DNA of 64,000 nt from Ornithodoros turicata (taxonomy: Eukaryota; Arthropoda; Arachnida; Ixodida; Argasidae): NCBI RefSeq assembly GCF_037126465.1, contig NW_026999318.1, positions 2,266,447 to 2,330,446 on the forward strand. Direction: 5' to 3'. Made by a program: the position numbers and the translations under genes. This document shows positions 45,601 through 50,789 of this stretch, one piece after another. Below the pieces are notes generated by a model that did not search any database, was not told where the DNA came from, and saw only the letters and a program-made list of their open reading frames with translations. Numbering within the stretch: the first letter of the stretch is position 1; each line of letters begins with the position of its first letter.

Positions 45601-45771
45601 ACAAGTACTCCAAGCCCGGTGTACAAACACTACCCGGCGGCAGGATCGGTTTCGGCATTGACACTGCTGGAGGCGGAGGCGGAGGCTGTCTTTGGGGAAT
45701 CGGTGCCTGTTGTCCCGGTTGCTGTTGCATATTGATCATCTTCTAGCTCCTTGTCACCTTCTGTTCGAAAC
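9610..45771 (-). CDS. phospholipid scramblase gene, six coding exons
   Basis: Scramblases move phospholipids between the leaflets of the plasma membrane, often in response to Ca2+. I joined exons 45771-45553, 44099-44022, 33342-33191, 16416-16246, 14150-13992 and 9675-9610 (minus strand). All introns begin GT and end AG. Exon phases agree (1, 1, 0, 0, 0). The coding sum from the ATG at 45739 to the TAA at 9610-9612 is 813 nt, giving 270 residues, close to the family's usual 250-320. Visible family features in order: a proline-rich N-terminus with six consecutive prolines; PGLEYLSHLNQLVIKQRVEL; FETRNKYI; a CCCCC cluster where other members are palmitoylated; EWSGLIKEAFTDADTF containing the EF-hand-like Ca2+ site; and a C-terminal membrane segment across the last junction (VKACILGCAILI/DYMYFE). 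Introns total over 35 kb and are filled with transposons. No polyadenylation signal was found by eye. Confidence 0.93.
10213..10864. mobile_element. foldback MITE, about 650 bp
   Basis: The ends are CAGGTAGGTTATACGGC and the complement of CAGGTGGATTATACGGC, followed by GCGAACATCCTGTAGGA on both sides. The inverted similarity continues inward for roughly 300 bp per arm (for example TTTATGGGAAATGCGAGATA in each arm), leaving a short centre near 10515-10560. It has no coding capacity. I could not find a convincing target-site duplication. Confidence 0.8.
11664..11995 (-). repeat. full-length tRNA-derived SINE, (CTC)n tail
   Basis: Read on the minus strand it is collinear with the copy at 59813-60113. 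It has a tRNA-like head with A-box TGGCGCAGCGGTAACGCG and B-box GGTTCGAATCC, a body with GTTTTTCCTGGGTTTCCCTC, and an end in CTC repeats. It differs by an extra block at about 11803-11822 containing a GAGCGGATTCCGCTC mini-palindrome. It lies in the last scramblase intron, sense to the gene. It resembles the tick SINE called Ruka, from memory. Confidence 0.85.
12231..13242. mobile_element. foldback element, about 1 kb
   Basis: Termini GCTGGGCCATTCCAGCC and the complement of GCTGGACCATTCCAGCC begin arms of roughly 310 bp (12231-12540 and 12950-13242). Inside the spacer the 20-bp string GAGGTCGTCTAGGAAGTGAA occurs twice with one change (12744 and 12897). The arms differ by many substitutions, so it is old. 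Short open frames in each arm mirror each other and are not genes. Confidence 0.8.
13435..13870. mobile_element. probable hAT-like MITE
   Basis: Subterminal sequences GGTTCCGCGTTTCCGGTTT on the left and the complement of GGTTCCGCGTTTTCGGTTT on the right form an imperfect inverted repeat. GATTAAAACCGAA occurs twice at the right end. Exact termini and target duplication are not resolved. Confidence 0.4.
13992..14150 (-). CDS. scramblase exon with Ca2+-binding motif
   Basis: The 159-nt phase-0 exon lies between acceptor ATATGTTTGCAG and donor GTACGT. It encodes SLHDIEIGVIAKEWSGLIKE followed by AFTDADTFSVTFPVDMD and the first part of the C-terminal hydrophobic helix. The DADTF...PVDMD stretch matches the EF-hand-like loop known in PLSCR proteins. 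This was the first scramblase exon recognised in the window. Confidence 0.95.
14765..14835 (-). repeat. tRNA-like SINE head, degraded
   Basis: On the minus strand it has TGGTCGAATTGGTAAAGGCG, a putative anticodon-loop region and GGATGCGTGGTCC where a B-box would be. The B-box is not intact, so I treat this as a SINE remnant rather than a tRNA gene. Confidence 0.4.
15081..15980 (-). mobile_element. non-autonomous Tigger/pogo element, 900 bp
   Basis: Perfect 24-bp terminal inverted repeats start CAGTCGACCCCCGTTTATCC and are flanked by TA at 15079-15080 and 15981-15982. This is the signature of the Tigger/pogo branch of Tc1/mariner. On the minus strand an open frame at 15308-15550 encodes an acidic segment with DDDACAAMTDDAVIAAVASD, like the C-terminal tail of Tigger transposases. 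The catalytic domain is absent. It sits in the scramblase intron between 14151 and 16245. Confidence 0.9.
16246..16416 (-). CDS. scramblase exon, middle of the domain
   Basis: The 171-nt phase-0 exon lies between acceptor TTCCTGGTATTCCAG and donor GTGAGT. It encodes EIEVQVPPDQTVGFVFEE, then a segment ending PCATDVKFS. The order (V-PPG-like turn, VGFV, then DVKF before the WSG exon) matches the family. The loss of the usual glycine in PPG (here PPD) and of some cysteines is a divergence worth noting. Confidence 0.92.
16718..17000 (+). pseudogene. LINE endonuclease-domain fragment
   Basis: One frame reads IKGFSYITGAKRPGNRKAGV, then AIYSKYGISVTL and LSVVSVYLQPG. This pattern (G-Y/F, GGVAI-like, VVSVY-P) is that of the apurinic endonuclease domain at the N-terminus of non-LTR elements of the I/R1/Jockey type. 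The reading breaks after about 17000 and no RT follows. Confidence 0.65.
17838..18310 (-). pseudogene. LINE 3' end (C-terminal domain and 3' UTR)
   Basis: On the minus strand the translation carries CHYGAVGDLGH and, after frame changes, QLSRTALSEILSQLE and KLLGPW. These align with CHCGALEDLEH, QPSRTALSESLRQLD and KLLGPW of the plus-strand copy at 38120-38491. Stops and frameshifts are present. An AATAAA on the minus strand near 17860 lies close to the 3' end. It is inserted in sense orientation in the 16.8-kb scramblase intron. Confidence 0.7.
18850..18880. repeat. perfect hairpin, 13-bp stem
   Basis: CATGTTTGCCTTC, loop GTTAT, then its exact complement. It lies within a GC-rich repeat-like block of about 18780-19200 with no recognised gene. 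Confidence 0.8.
19795..20125 (-). repeat. inverted copy of 26505-26812
   Basis: About 320 bp match 26505-26812 in opposite orientation. Shared strings include GATTTCCTTCAAGCACGTAA, TTTGCTTGTCTGCGGACATC and GTCTCAGCTATGTTAGTACA. Small gaps occur in the A/T homopolymers. The segment has no gene of its own. Confidence 0.85.
20314..20928 (+). CDS. unidentified open frame; 3' part looks coding
   Basis: The frame is open for 204 codons. The last hundred or so (from about 20620) show coding-like composition: a putative metal-binding ICVNCYNTF, a serine/aspartate-rich linker (SSSDDADFSD) and a charged end. The first half looks like chance. I do not recognise a family. It could be an N-terminal exon of a transposon protein. 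Just downstream, on the other strand, is a Penelope-like remnant. Confidence 0.35.
   Translation: MSGPLFLQGELLLEILFEGVSLPMGEKVMALREKTRSLGVYGVPAAVHILRQGPCFPRCYYGFRFVVGVACTSALPMASRSHTRSRLYCPDYTQRHKKKTKKTWNKNFRPVSLISLGLLKTILSTSEAVHVHDTDEICVNCYNTFRLQFAEAGPSSEQDSPTSSSDDADFSDPTEIVQTEQEHIKARYWYDPTEAPVVGRSRRK
20995..21539 (-). pseudogene. Penelope-like element: GIY-YIG endonuclease end and 3' UTR
   Basis: Minus-strand frames give VYQIPLECGFCYIGQSKRCL and NDRLREH (21339-21539), the GIY-YIG nuclease start found after the RT of Penelope-like elements. After a frameshift come LVKHLQVCRGC and a distal segment ending near 21107. The 3' flank (21090 to 20995) reads AAACTTTCAGCTGTGTTTGA and GTCTGTGTTTGTCGTTTTTC. 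The same flank is found inverted at 24680-24765. The RT portion is missing. Confidence 0.8.
21540..21700 (+). repeat. GATCAAACG and GGGGACATTTT repeats
   Basis: CGATCAAACG occurs three times (about 21560, 21575 and 21610). It is followed by GGGGACATTTTTCCCTGGGG and a second GGGGACATTTTTTCC. The same pair of motifs recurs at 48230-48310. Confidence 0.7.
22658..23746 (+). mobile_element. CACTA-like (EnSpm-type) non-autonomous element, 1,089 bp
   Basis: Terminal inverted repeats begin CACTCTAAATCGTTTTACAC on the left and CACTCTAAATCGTTTCACAC on the right, flanked by TA (22656-22657 and 23747-23748). Subterminal ACACCTTTAAAGGTGT-like palindromes are repeated at both ends, as in CACTA elements. 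A 15-bp-stem hairpin lies at 22794-22837. The interior carries a terminal-exon-like gene piece on the plus strand (23062-23508). A Tc1/mariner origin cannot be excluded because the duplication is TA. Confidence 0.7.
23062..23508 (+). CDS. retained C-terminal domain of a transposon protein
   Basis: The frame of 148 codons has no stop and an AATAAA at 23564-23569, 56 bp after the TAA, as expected for a last exon. A plausible acceptor is CCTTCATCAG at about 23082-23091. The segment DYDNTFAVGCVVAKEPSEED, then LPVFVEIAGIYV and VEYDERCHVFVL, resembles the LPxFG.I...V / F..H.HAY.V domain I remember from uncharacterised metazoan transposon proteins. Its function is unknown. The intact frame suggests recent capture or continued selection. 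Confidence 0.6.
   Translation: MYMWSQPFIRNATSTDGSKEILLQHAPEAIQSYIHDRDIHAESIVYVKSAVDYDNTFAVGCVVAKEPSEEDLPVFVEIAGIYVINSDTIFLIQTLTAVEYDERCHVFVLSCNEEQRVLRNLSTISTGLLNLHILSDGRRVVNPRHALL
23770..24080 (+). pseudogene. CR1/L2/Jockey-like LINE C-terminus and 3' tail
   Basis: The translation around 23800-23950 gives KYGLCRRQCYVPRNFNELPF and ESKYKLKEALRNFII, the post-RT C-terminal pattern of CR1/L2/Jockey-like LINEs (T-YG-R, W/FN-LP, LK-FK..L). A TTATTATTATTATTATG tail at 24075-24092 marks the likely 3' end. It lies immediately next to the right end of the CACTA-like element. Confidence 0.65.
24450..24525 (-). repeat. tRNA-like sequence, probable SINE head
   Basis: On the minus strand TCGAGTGGTAAAGTGTC resembles an A-box region, and GCAGTTCGATTCGA resembles a B-box. 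Acceptor-stem pairing is poor, so a functional tRNA gene is unlikely. Confidence 0.4.
24680..24803 (+). repeat. inverted copy of the Penelope-like 3' UTR
   Basis: 24680-24765 is the reverse complement of about 20995-21090 (shared AAACTTTCAGCTGTGTTTGA and GTCTGTGTTTGTCGTTTTTC). 24757-24803 (AGACGTCTCGCGCTTCGGTT) mirrors 20135-20180. These are two more units of the inverted arrangement that spans 19.8-26.8 kb. Confidence 0.8.
24815..24975 (+). pseudogene. Ty3/gypsy reverse-transcriptase fragment
   Basis: One frame gives LPRPENTDKLRSFLGLFSYL and FLKEYARK, preceded in another frame by VLGHLVASKGT. This is the FLGHxVSxxGI...P.P....LRSFLGL..YYRxFI segment that follows the YxDD box in gypsy RT. Only about 50 codons remain, with at least one frameshift. 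Confidence 0.7.
25002..26506. mobile_element. foldback element with about 525-bp arms
   Basis: The left arm at 25002-25530 and the right arm at 25980-26506 are inverted copies (for example ACACATGCAGATCAGGTC in the right arm against GACCTGATCTGCATGTGT in the left). Both outer ends carry tandem-like GGACATTTCGGTGCA units: three on the left, four on the right, some degenerate. The spacer of about 450 bp is AT-rich with one short frame (25712-25921) of no recognised family. Foldback structure with repeats at the tips is characteristic of FB/Galileo-like elements. The family here is not assigned. Confidence 0.85.
26505..26812 (+). repeat. inverted copy of 19795-20125
   Basis: This is the right-hand partner of the outer inverted pair. 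It lies between the foldback element and the gypsy 5' LTR, and ends at GTTAGTACATA close to the LTR start. Confidence 0.85.
26819..26926 (+). repeat. 5' LTR of gypsy element, about 108 bp
   Basis: It begins TGTTGTAG and ends CACTACA (TG...CA), includes AAATAAAA as a possible polyadenylation signal, and is followed two bases later by a primer-binding-like sequence. Very short LTRs are known for the Mag clade of Ty3/gypsy. No 3' LTR was seen, so the boundaries are inferred. Confidence 0.65.
26929..26941 (+). promoter_or_regulatory. primer-binding site, tRNA-Ser type
   Basis: TGGCGACGAGGAC complements the 3' end of metazoan tRNA-Ser(GCT) plus CCA (CCTCGTCGCCA), except for the last base. Serine tRNA priming is known for Mag-clade elements. 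The match is from memory. Confidence 0.6.
26958..29990 (+). pseudogene. Ty3/gypsy (Mag-like) gag-pol, truncated in integrase
   Basis: A single frame runs from ATG 26958 to 29990, broken only by a TAA at 27342-27344 in gag. In order: Gag (WQQWRKRFDYYHKA); a CCHC knuckle CQRCGARGHKSHEC and a second one with its second cysteine changed to tyrosine (CNKYGKQNHFAKMC); protease FIIDSGAT; RT with RLYVDMRQAN, KMDLTMGYHQ and LSDDIVYG at the YxDD position (SDD is usual in Mag-like elements); RNase H with VVDASPVGL and a TEHKPL instead of TDHKPL; and the integrase HHCC finger (HRGHLGL...CVPC). The integrase catalytic core and 3' LTR are absent because the sequence switches at about 29965. No envelope frame. 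It lies antisense in the scramblase intron. Confidence 0.92.
29991..32150. other. no gene recognised
   Basis: This is intron sequence of the scramblase gene. A PLE-like UTR style (GTCCGTGTCTGTGTTTTG) appears at 30477-30495, and an (A)TC-rich element tail GCGCCAAAAACCTCCAATTA then TCATCATC lies at 32183-32212. No domain is visible in the open frames. Confidence 0.4.
32340..32599 (+). mobile_element. hAT-type MITE, 260 bp, with 8-bp target duplication
   Basis: The ends CAGTGGCAGATTTA and the complement of CAGTGCTGGATTTA are flanked by GCCCTGTG (32332-32339) and GCCCTGAG (32600-32607), an 8-bp duplication with one mismatch. GGGCCCCGGGGCA-like strings near both ends extend the inverted repeat. 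It has no coding capacity. Confidence 0.85.
33191..33342 (-). CDS. scramblase exon with cysteine cluster
   Basis: The exon is 152 nt, between acceptor GATCCTTTCCAG and donor GTTAGG. It enters in phase 1 (completing GAG) and leaves in phase 0. It encodes SGMCVRNCM, CFEMYVWDTQNRIVMRFLRP and a CCCCCLLQ ending. It aligns with the CCTRNCCG...DN..REV..L.RPLRC...CC segment of PLSCR proteins. The pentacysteine corresponds to the palmitoylated CCCPCC site known in human PLSCR1; the conservation of the modification is inferred. Confidence 0.93.
33880..34500. repeat. tick-type repeat tails and GCTCCTTTAA segment
   Basis: GCTCCTTTAA occurs at 33883 and 34238 and near 3119. At 34024-34090 the sequence TGATGATGATTGGGAGTTCA, then ATGGCGCAAGGGCAGC and ATGCGCCA, resembles the inverted tail of an element ending GCGCCAT...ATCATCATC. 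Similar tails lie at about 5657-5690 and 32183-32212. No gene is visible. Confidence 0.45.
35598..36282 (-). mobile_element. non-autonomous Tigger-like element, 685 bp
   Basis: The termini CAGTGAAACCTCCCTATCTG and CAGTGAACCCTCTCACCTGG (right end, complemented) are flanked by TA (35596-35597 and 36283-36284). On the minus strand the remnant frame gives FSDVQSALILLEQYAFQ and LRSKMNTAHLNY, like the helical C-terminal tail of Tigger transposases. A DDDKTR-containing acidic segment lies upstream in another frame. The catalytic domain is deleted. Confidence 0.85.
37508..38080. mobile_element. hAT-end element with internal inverted repeats
   Basis: It starts CAGGGGTCGGGAACCTTTAC, a typical hAT-like end. 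From 37670 to 38045 the block GCCTGCCGCAAGGCTTCTGC / CATGGCGCACCAATC is repeated in both orientations (five copies or more), so the region can fold on itself. Its outer parts match 43630-43905 in inverse orientation, for example GCGTTTGCTGACCAAGAGCG. Confidence 0.65.
38120..38491 (+). pseudogene. LINE C-terminal domain (RNase H-LINE family)
   Basis: The open frame of 123 codons ends at 38491. It encodes DPTLAFRMPRN, HRMRLDVAFTAQWRYRL, a CCHCGALEDLEHILLHCPHY zinc-knuckle-like motif and LDSRLFSLPKLLGPWPN. It is the best-preserved of three copies of the same C-terminus (others at 17838-18310 minus and 58690-58805 plus), and it is related to the end of the RNase H fragment at 57097-57790. RT and endonuclease are missing, as expected from 5' truncation. 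A 3' UTR-like stretch follows to about 38620. Confidence 0.8.
38832..43021 (+). pseudogene. THAP/P-element transposase gene, introns kept, decayed
   Basis: Exon 1 (38832-38993) and exon 2 (from 39406) join through GTGAGT/CAG to complete a THAP zinc finger: CCAYQC ... LCE/DHF, then AVPSIF after a frameshift near 39450. Later exons: 39755-40390 with a coiled coil (ILELERQLKLEQKKRRAAER); about 40433-40566 with VLMLDEMEL (first catalytic Asp region); 40961-41085 (ATHALVYMLGGVTSRWKQ); 41176-41495 (VVSDMGRGNQALWR; LADTPHLLK); 41558 onward (KMNVGPVCAIFSHAVAAAIR; GHKGFKHGMLSRFSQD). Downstream pieces run in shifting frames (QESVLYLSGYVV; FPKCHNVARELMNEF) to a TAA near 43021. At least four frameshifts and an unrelated stretch at 42140-42470 show it is dead. 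It lies antisense in a scramblase intron. Terminal repeats were not found. Confidence 0.88.
43630..43905. repeat. inverted partner of 37508-38080
   Basis: CGGAGCCTCCCTCGCTCTTG, then GTCAGCAAACGC, is the complement of the sequence at about 37540-37575. TATACAGTGAGTCTAGAAAT corresponds to 38040-38065. It ends in CCCGACCCCTG, the complement of a CAGGGGTCGGG hAT end. The pair brackets the LINE and P-element remnants. Confidence 0.75.
44022..44099 (-). CDS. scramblase exon, 78 bp
   Basis: The acceptor is TTGTGCCTTGCAG and the donor GTAAGT. Phase 1 in and phase 1 out. It encodes LLHFETRNKYIACNNQGQNV followed by YYLAE, matching the LTGFETNNKY...GQ.VYYA.E block that begins the scramblase domain. The split codons on both sides complete Ala and Glu. 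Being short, it would be easily missed by automated gene finding. Confidence 0.93.
45553..45771 (-). CDS. scramblase first coding exon
   Basis: The acceptor is TATTTTCTCAG, so a noncoding exon lies upstream. ATG at 45739-45737 has an in-frame TAG six bases before it, which fixes the start. The exon encodes a Gln/Pro-rich leader (NMQQQPGQQAPIPQRQ, then PPPPPP) and CTPGLEYLSHLNQLVIKQRV, ending GAA G before GTATAT. Proline-rich leaders in this family bind SH3/WW partners; that role here is inferred. Confidence 0.93.
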
Positions 45772-45779
45772 CTGAGAAA

Positions 45780-48690
45780 ATATTGACAAGGCCTACAGCT
45801 GGTGTCCGGACGTAGTACGCCTGTCAGACGGAATAATTTAGTGTCACTTTCAACGAGTGACACTTTCACTTAGTGTCATTTGTGCTGTCATGTCATGCTG
45901 TCAGTGTCATGTGTGCTGTCACGCAACATATTTTAGTGACACTCGGCATAAGGTGCACTAACGACTTAGTGGGTTCCCCAAACTCAGTTCACTTCTCTTC
46001 AGTTATCTGTACAGTTATCTGTTAAGTATGTGTGGGAACAGTGGGGACAGCAGTGGAGCTTATTAGGGTCTTCAAACCTGTTCATTGTAGATGCCATTGT
46101 TTTCCTTGTCTATCCTGAAATAAATATTCTGGCATTTGTGAGTAAGCAGCCGTGGCGTCAACTTCGTGTCTTCCCTGTGTTGTTTGTTGCTGCATTCAAC
46201 AATATGTCACTTCTCTTCGGCTGACCGAGAGTGACCTATACGCGGCAGGCTTTGTGGTACAGGTAAAAATATCGAGAAAAAGCGAACCCCCCCCCCACCT
46301 GAATACTTTTATACCAGTATTTTCAACAGCGTGTTCATTTTATTTTAGTACAGTGTGGCATTGTGCCGGAAAACTTTGTCATTACTCTCGTTAACAGCCT
46401 GTGAGAACTTGGCGGTATCGGCGATCCGGTGGCGGCCATTTTTGTTGTGGCATATGTTTGAGACCCGTTTGTTTAATGCTGGAAGAAGATTTGCAGGATA
46501 TGTTTCTAAACGAAAGAAAAACATTGCCACGCGCACGCCTAAAGAATTTGCCGCCGTTTATTCTTATCTGTCGTAATTGCCATCATCAGCTCTCCGTCCC
46601 AATGTATTTCCTATGGAACAGTTTTTATGCTTTTTCTCGGTAACCACCGCTGATTTTGACGCGGGTGGTTTCATCATAAAGAGGAAGACGAGATGAAGAT
46701 AATGTTAGTAGATTTCTCATACATGCCGCATGTATTTTACAGCGAAGTCACGAATGTGAAAAAATACACAATTTTTCTCCTGCCTCTTTGAACAGGTTTT
46801 TATTAAACTTCTATAGCCATTTCGAAAAAAAAAAAAAACTTTCCATTTACTTTCTCTCGAAATATTTCAGGAGTCGATAGACACCAAATTTATATGTCTA
46901 CCACTTTTAGTTTTTATAAAAAAAAAGCATGAAATGTGAGTACGCGTAAACACCCACCGAAACCCAGCGAAACACGTCTGAAACACGTCATTCTGCGTTG
47001 CCATCTGGTGACGCGAAAGCAAAACCGCGCGGACCGTATCCTTCCGCGGATTAAGCTTGCGCGTGCGCACCGTACTGCCTGGTTCCTCTCTCCTCTTTAC
47101 TTTCATGGACCGCTGACTTAGGGCATGGCCTGGGAGACCAGAACAAAAGCTTACTTAGCTGCTCATAAAGGGATTATAGTCTGAGACAGCATTGTCGTGT
47201 CAGAGCGTGTTCAGCGTGTCAGAGCGTGTGTTCAGAGTCGTGTTCGAGCTGTCTCATAAGGCTAACGAGAATCTCTCGTATTTCCGGTTAGTGCAAGCCG
47301 GGCTTTACAGTTATTCTTTACAGTAACTTTCAACAGGACTGTGCTGTAATGTTCGTAATGCTGAAAAAAATGCTAGAAATTCTACCGTCGCCTCCCATAA
47401 TAATAATTCGACGTTTCCTTTTCGTTTCGCTAAGAGTGCACGGCTCAGTCAGTTCCAAACTTCTGAAGTTTTCGGGAGGATCTCGATATTCCCGGTTGCG
47501 AAACCCACGGTCCAAAAAAAAAAAAAGGTCCCTGGTTCTGTGGACGGAAAAAATGGTCCCGCAAGCACCTGTGCTGCCAAAAGTACAGGGGCGTAGTTGC
47601 AGATAGCCGATGGAGCACATAACAGCCGACCAAGTGCTACCATTCGCTCTCCTGATTTGAAATTCCATTGAATGGGTAACAAAGTCGATATAACTCGCTA
47701 CACTAGTTCGCTAGTGATATCGTTCTCTAGATGCTAGTATTTTTCTACAGTTGGCCAGCGAGTTTTGCAGTTGTCGCCTGCATCTTTTCTGTGTTGATGT
47801 TTATGTTCTATGAAAGCTGTACACTCATTTATTCACTGTTTCATGGCCCGTATAACTCCCCTTCTGCTGAAGATACGGTTCATGGACATCGAAAGTATGA
47901 GAGAACAACTGCAAGGTCTCTGTCTGACCTACAATAAAAAATACCATATTGGAGCGTAATCCAAAGATGTCATTTATTCATTTGACTGACTTATTTGTCA
48001 AGAAAGTTTATTATTTGACATCAATGGCTACTTGAAAAAAGGGTTGGGTATTAGGGATGAAAGACAAGACGTTTACGAGCAAGCGGATCACACAGAGATA
48101 AATGTTCCTTGGGATAACTGCATTTACAACTGCAGCTTTCTTTATTCTTCTATTTCTTTCTTTTATTGATTTTTAATTTTTATTTTACTTTATATTTTCA
48201 TCAACGCTCCAGGTGAACAAATAAGAAAAATCGATCAAACGACAGCTGCACCATTATTTCTGCCCACGCAATGAGGAACCATCGTCCCCGGACAAAATGT
48301 CCCTAGCTGACTGCGGAATGAAAGTTAAATTTTGAGTTCTTGTCACACTGCCGTTGCTAGCTTCCGTGACGATACATGTCTGTTTTCATGCTGTCCCGTG
48401 GAGATTGTGCGCCCTGGGCCGACATCTCTCTCAAGGAAATTTTTCGCAAAGTCGCACTTTGCTACTCCGGCAATGAGGGTTCGCAGGTTATAATAGGGTG
48501 TAGAGACTCACCAATTTACACATAATTATGAGCATACGCACAAAGCCACAAGTTTTTTCACGTAAAGTCATAGATAGCAGAACTGCAGATAGTAATCAGC
48601 ATGCCAGATCTAGCGCTGCAATCTGTTAGTTTACATGCGCGTATTACAATGTTGACAGCAATGTTGGAAGCACATATATTCCACCACCAC
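45780..48690. other. upstream flank of scramblase; no clear gene
   Basis: GTGTCA-type low-complexity repeats lie at 45838-45925. A poly(A) run is at 46830. The plus-strand frame 47731-47937 starts with a hydrophobic stretch and is followed by AATAAA at 47934-47939, but I recognise no domain. The scramblase promoter and 5' noncoding exon should lie here and could not be pinned down. Confidence 0.35.
48228..48310 (+). repeat. GATCAAACGA / GGACAAAATGTCC repeat copy
   Basis: ATCGATCAAACGACAGCTGC at 48231-48250 and CCCCGGACAAAATGTCCC near 48286-48303 correspond to the paired motifs at 21540-21700. Confidence 0.55.
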
Positions 48691-48694
48691 ATTC

Positions 48695-48712
48695 TCTCTC
48701 TCTCTCTCTCTC
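48695..48712 (+). repeat. (CT)n microsatellite
   Basis: A CT dinucleotide run followed by a TG run. Confidence 0.8.
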
Positions 48713-49289
48713 GCTATGTGTGTGTGTCAAAGTTCATTTCCTCACTCACGATAAACAACAATTAAGAAACCACACCCAGTTACCCTGGGAGGAAAAGGTC
48801 ACCGGGGAAAAGGCCCCTGAAGTAAACGCCGCACGAAACCTAGCGATCGGCACGAATATCAAACGCGTGCATTATGCAAGATGTTCGGATTCTAGCCTCA
48901 GTATCTCAGTCTCAGTTGTATGGAGCGCAGTAATGTGATGTATCACTCGTGAGAAATAATAATAAGCATTTTCCAGTGCCTGATACGCCTAAGCTTGCTG
49001 ATCATTATTATTTTATTACTGTATATCATTTTACTGTTTGTTGCATCTTAGCGTTGAATTTTCCAATGAGCAACCGTCCGCACCCCCACTGACGATCCCA
49101 CGTTCTTTTACGATCCACACTTCTGGATTAGAAATTAATCTTCCAACTTGGGAATGTGTTACTATGCACAATACAGTACAAAATGTCGATTATGCCTTTT
49201 ATGCATGTTGATTATGCCTTTCGATTCTGCGCGAACTCAGTCCGCTAACAAAGAAAAAGGGCGGAAATGTTAGCCTCTGAATAAGGGAC

Positions 49290-49350
49290 AAACACACAAA
49301 GCCCTGGACCGATAACCCAGATAATGTGGGTTCGAGTCCTACAGCTGGCT
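49290..49350 (+). repeat. tRNA-like SINE head fragment
   Basis: GGACCGATAACCCAGATAAT then GTGGGTTCGAGTCCTAC gives an anticodon-arm-like and T-arm/B-box-like order. The A-box side is missing. Confidence 0.45.
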
Positions 49351-49379
49351 AACCTTCTCAGTGACGGGAGGCAATCACA

Positions 49380-49512
49380 AGGCCGAACTCTCAGAAGGCC
49401 GAAGTTCAAAAGGTCGAAAATTCAGAAGGCCGAAAATTCAGAAAGCCGAAATTTCAGAAGGCCGAAAGCTAAAAAAGCCGAAGTCTCAAAAGACCGAAAA
49501 ATTGCAGGACCG
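49380..49512 (+). repeat. AGAAGGCCGAAAATTC minisatellite
   Basis: About nine degenerate units of 14-16 bp with core AGGCCGAA (49381 to 49510). The same core is found at 57940-57985 and, on the opposite strand, at 63685-63790. Confidence 0.85.
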
Positions 49513-50032
49513 ATACAAAGAAAGGTAAAATAAAAAATAAATAATAATAAAAAGAAAAATACGTTTTTTTTGTGTGTGTTTTGTTCTTTCATTTTTTCAC
49601 CTTGTGGCGTTCTTTCAGTTCGTGTATGTTCACGTGAATGCACGTCATACTGCCGAAAATAAAGGTAGGGGCCGAGTGTACGGGGGCATAAAAACTGAGC
49701 CGCAGCAGTGAAAGAATGACATATTTTCCGAAAAGGGCACAAAACTTATGAAGGAAGCTAATTGTAGCTGGTACAGAACACATACTGCGAATGGATAACG
49801 AAGGATTAGTCGGTCGTTAACAGGTCGTTGGCCGTATCCTTCTTGAACACTACGGGATGTTAACCCCAGGCGAGTCCAAGTTTGGGACACATGTGCAAGT
49901 GTTCCAGCAAAGAACAGAAAAGCCCATTTTGGAGTGGTACAGGCCATGGACGTGGGACAGAAAGGGGAGAAGGTTCACGTCCCATAAATGGTCGTGAGCT
50001 TCATGGTTAGATCACCATAGTTCCAGCAAGGA

Positions 50033-50735
50033 ATGGTCATGGATGTTACGATGTCAATGCGCCAGTTGTCCTCGCAAAAGGGAAAAACGAAGATTGGCTG
50101 CCAAGATGGGTATGTGTACATTCTCGACCGAAAAGCTGGGGACAGGCATTACTGGCGTTGTGAACTGAAGACCGAATGCAACGGCCGCGTTATTACGGAA
50201 TTCCTCAACGGCCAGCACGTGCTGGTAAAGAAGACAAAGTGTCACCTCCACTCCCCAGCCATATGCAGAGGAGACGTCATGGACGTGAGGACCTCTATAC
50301 GGAACCTAGCGCCAACTTCTCGAGAACCGCCAGCGAGGATTGTGCAGCAGGCATCGAACGCAATATCAGCTCTGCAAGACAACTACTGCCGACTGAGAAC
50401 GCGCTGAAGCAGCTGCTCCGGAGGACAAGAAACGTTGGCCGTCCACGTGAACCGGAGTCGCTTGATGGCCTAGAGCTCGCGGAGGACTGCAAGTTTACAC
50501 TTCAATGCAAGTTATTCCTTCGGTGCAACGTCACTTGTAACGACGGCGCAAGGGTCATTGTATTTACCACAGACGAAAACATACGCCATCTCGCATCCTC
50601 ACGGACTTGGCTGATGGACGGAACATTCAAGACAGTGTCGAGGTTATTCGAGCAGCTCTACACCGTTCACGGTTACGTTCAGGGATCCCTCTTCCCACTT
50701 GTATTTTGCCTGATGTCACGCAGGACTCAACTGGC
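50033..50735 (+). pseudogene. FLYWCH-MULE transposase, N-terminal half
   Basis: The first frame encodes a FLYWCH-type zinc finger (LSSQKGKTKIGCQDGYVYIL, HYWRCELKTECNGRVIT, CHLHSP). After a frameshift near 50390 the second frame continues with ALKQLLRRTRN, IVFTTDENIRHLASSRTWLM and DGTFKTVSRLFEQLYTVHGY, the start of the MULE transposase core with its first catalytic Asp in MDGTFK. It stops near 50735, where a Penelope-like sequence begins. A matching C-terminal half of the same kind of protein lies at 62705-63255. Confidence 0.88.
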
Positions 50736-50789
50736 CTACCCATGGCCTTCCCATGTTTGTTGGTCCTATAACCCCAGGTCTGTAAAGGG

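Noticed and set aside
45630..45869. Alternative open frame (79 codons) over the first scramblase coding exon
   Set aside because: It uses another frame, crosses the inferred acceptor and has no family match, whereas the chosen frame joins in phase to five further exons.
49380..49512. A CRISPR-like array
   Set aside because: Units are degenerate, spacers are too short and the genome is eukaryotic. It is a minisatellite.
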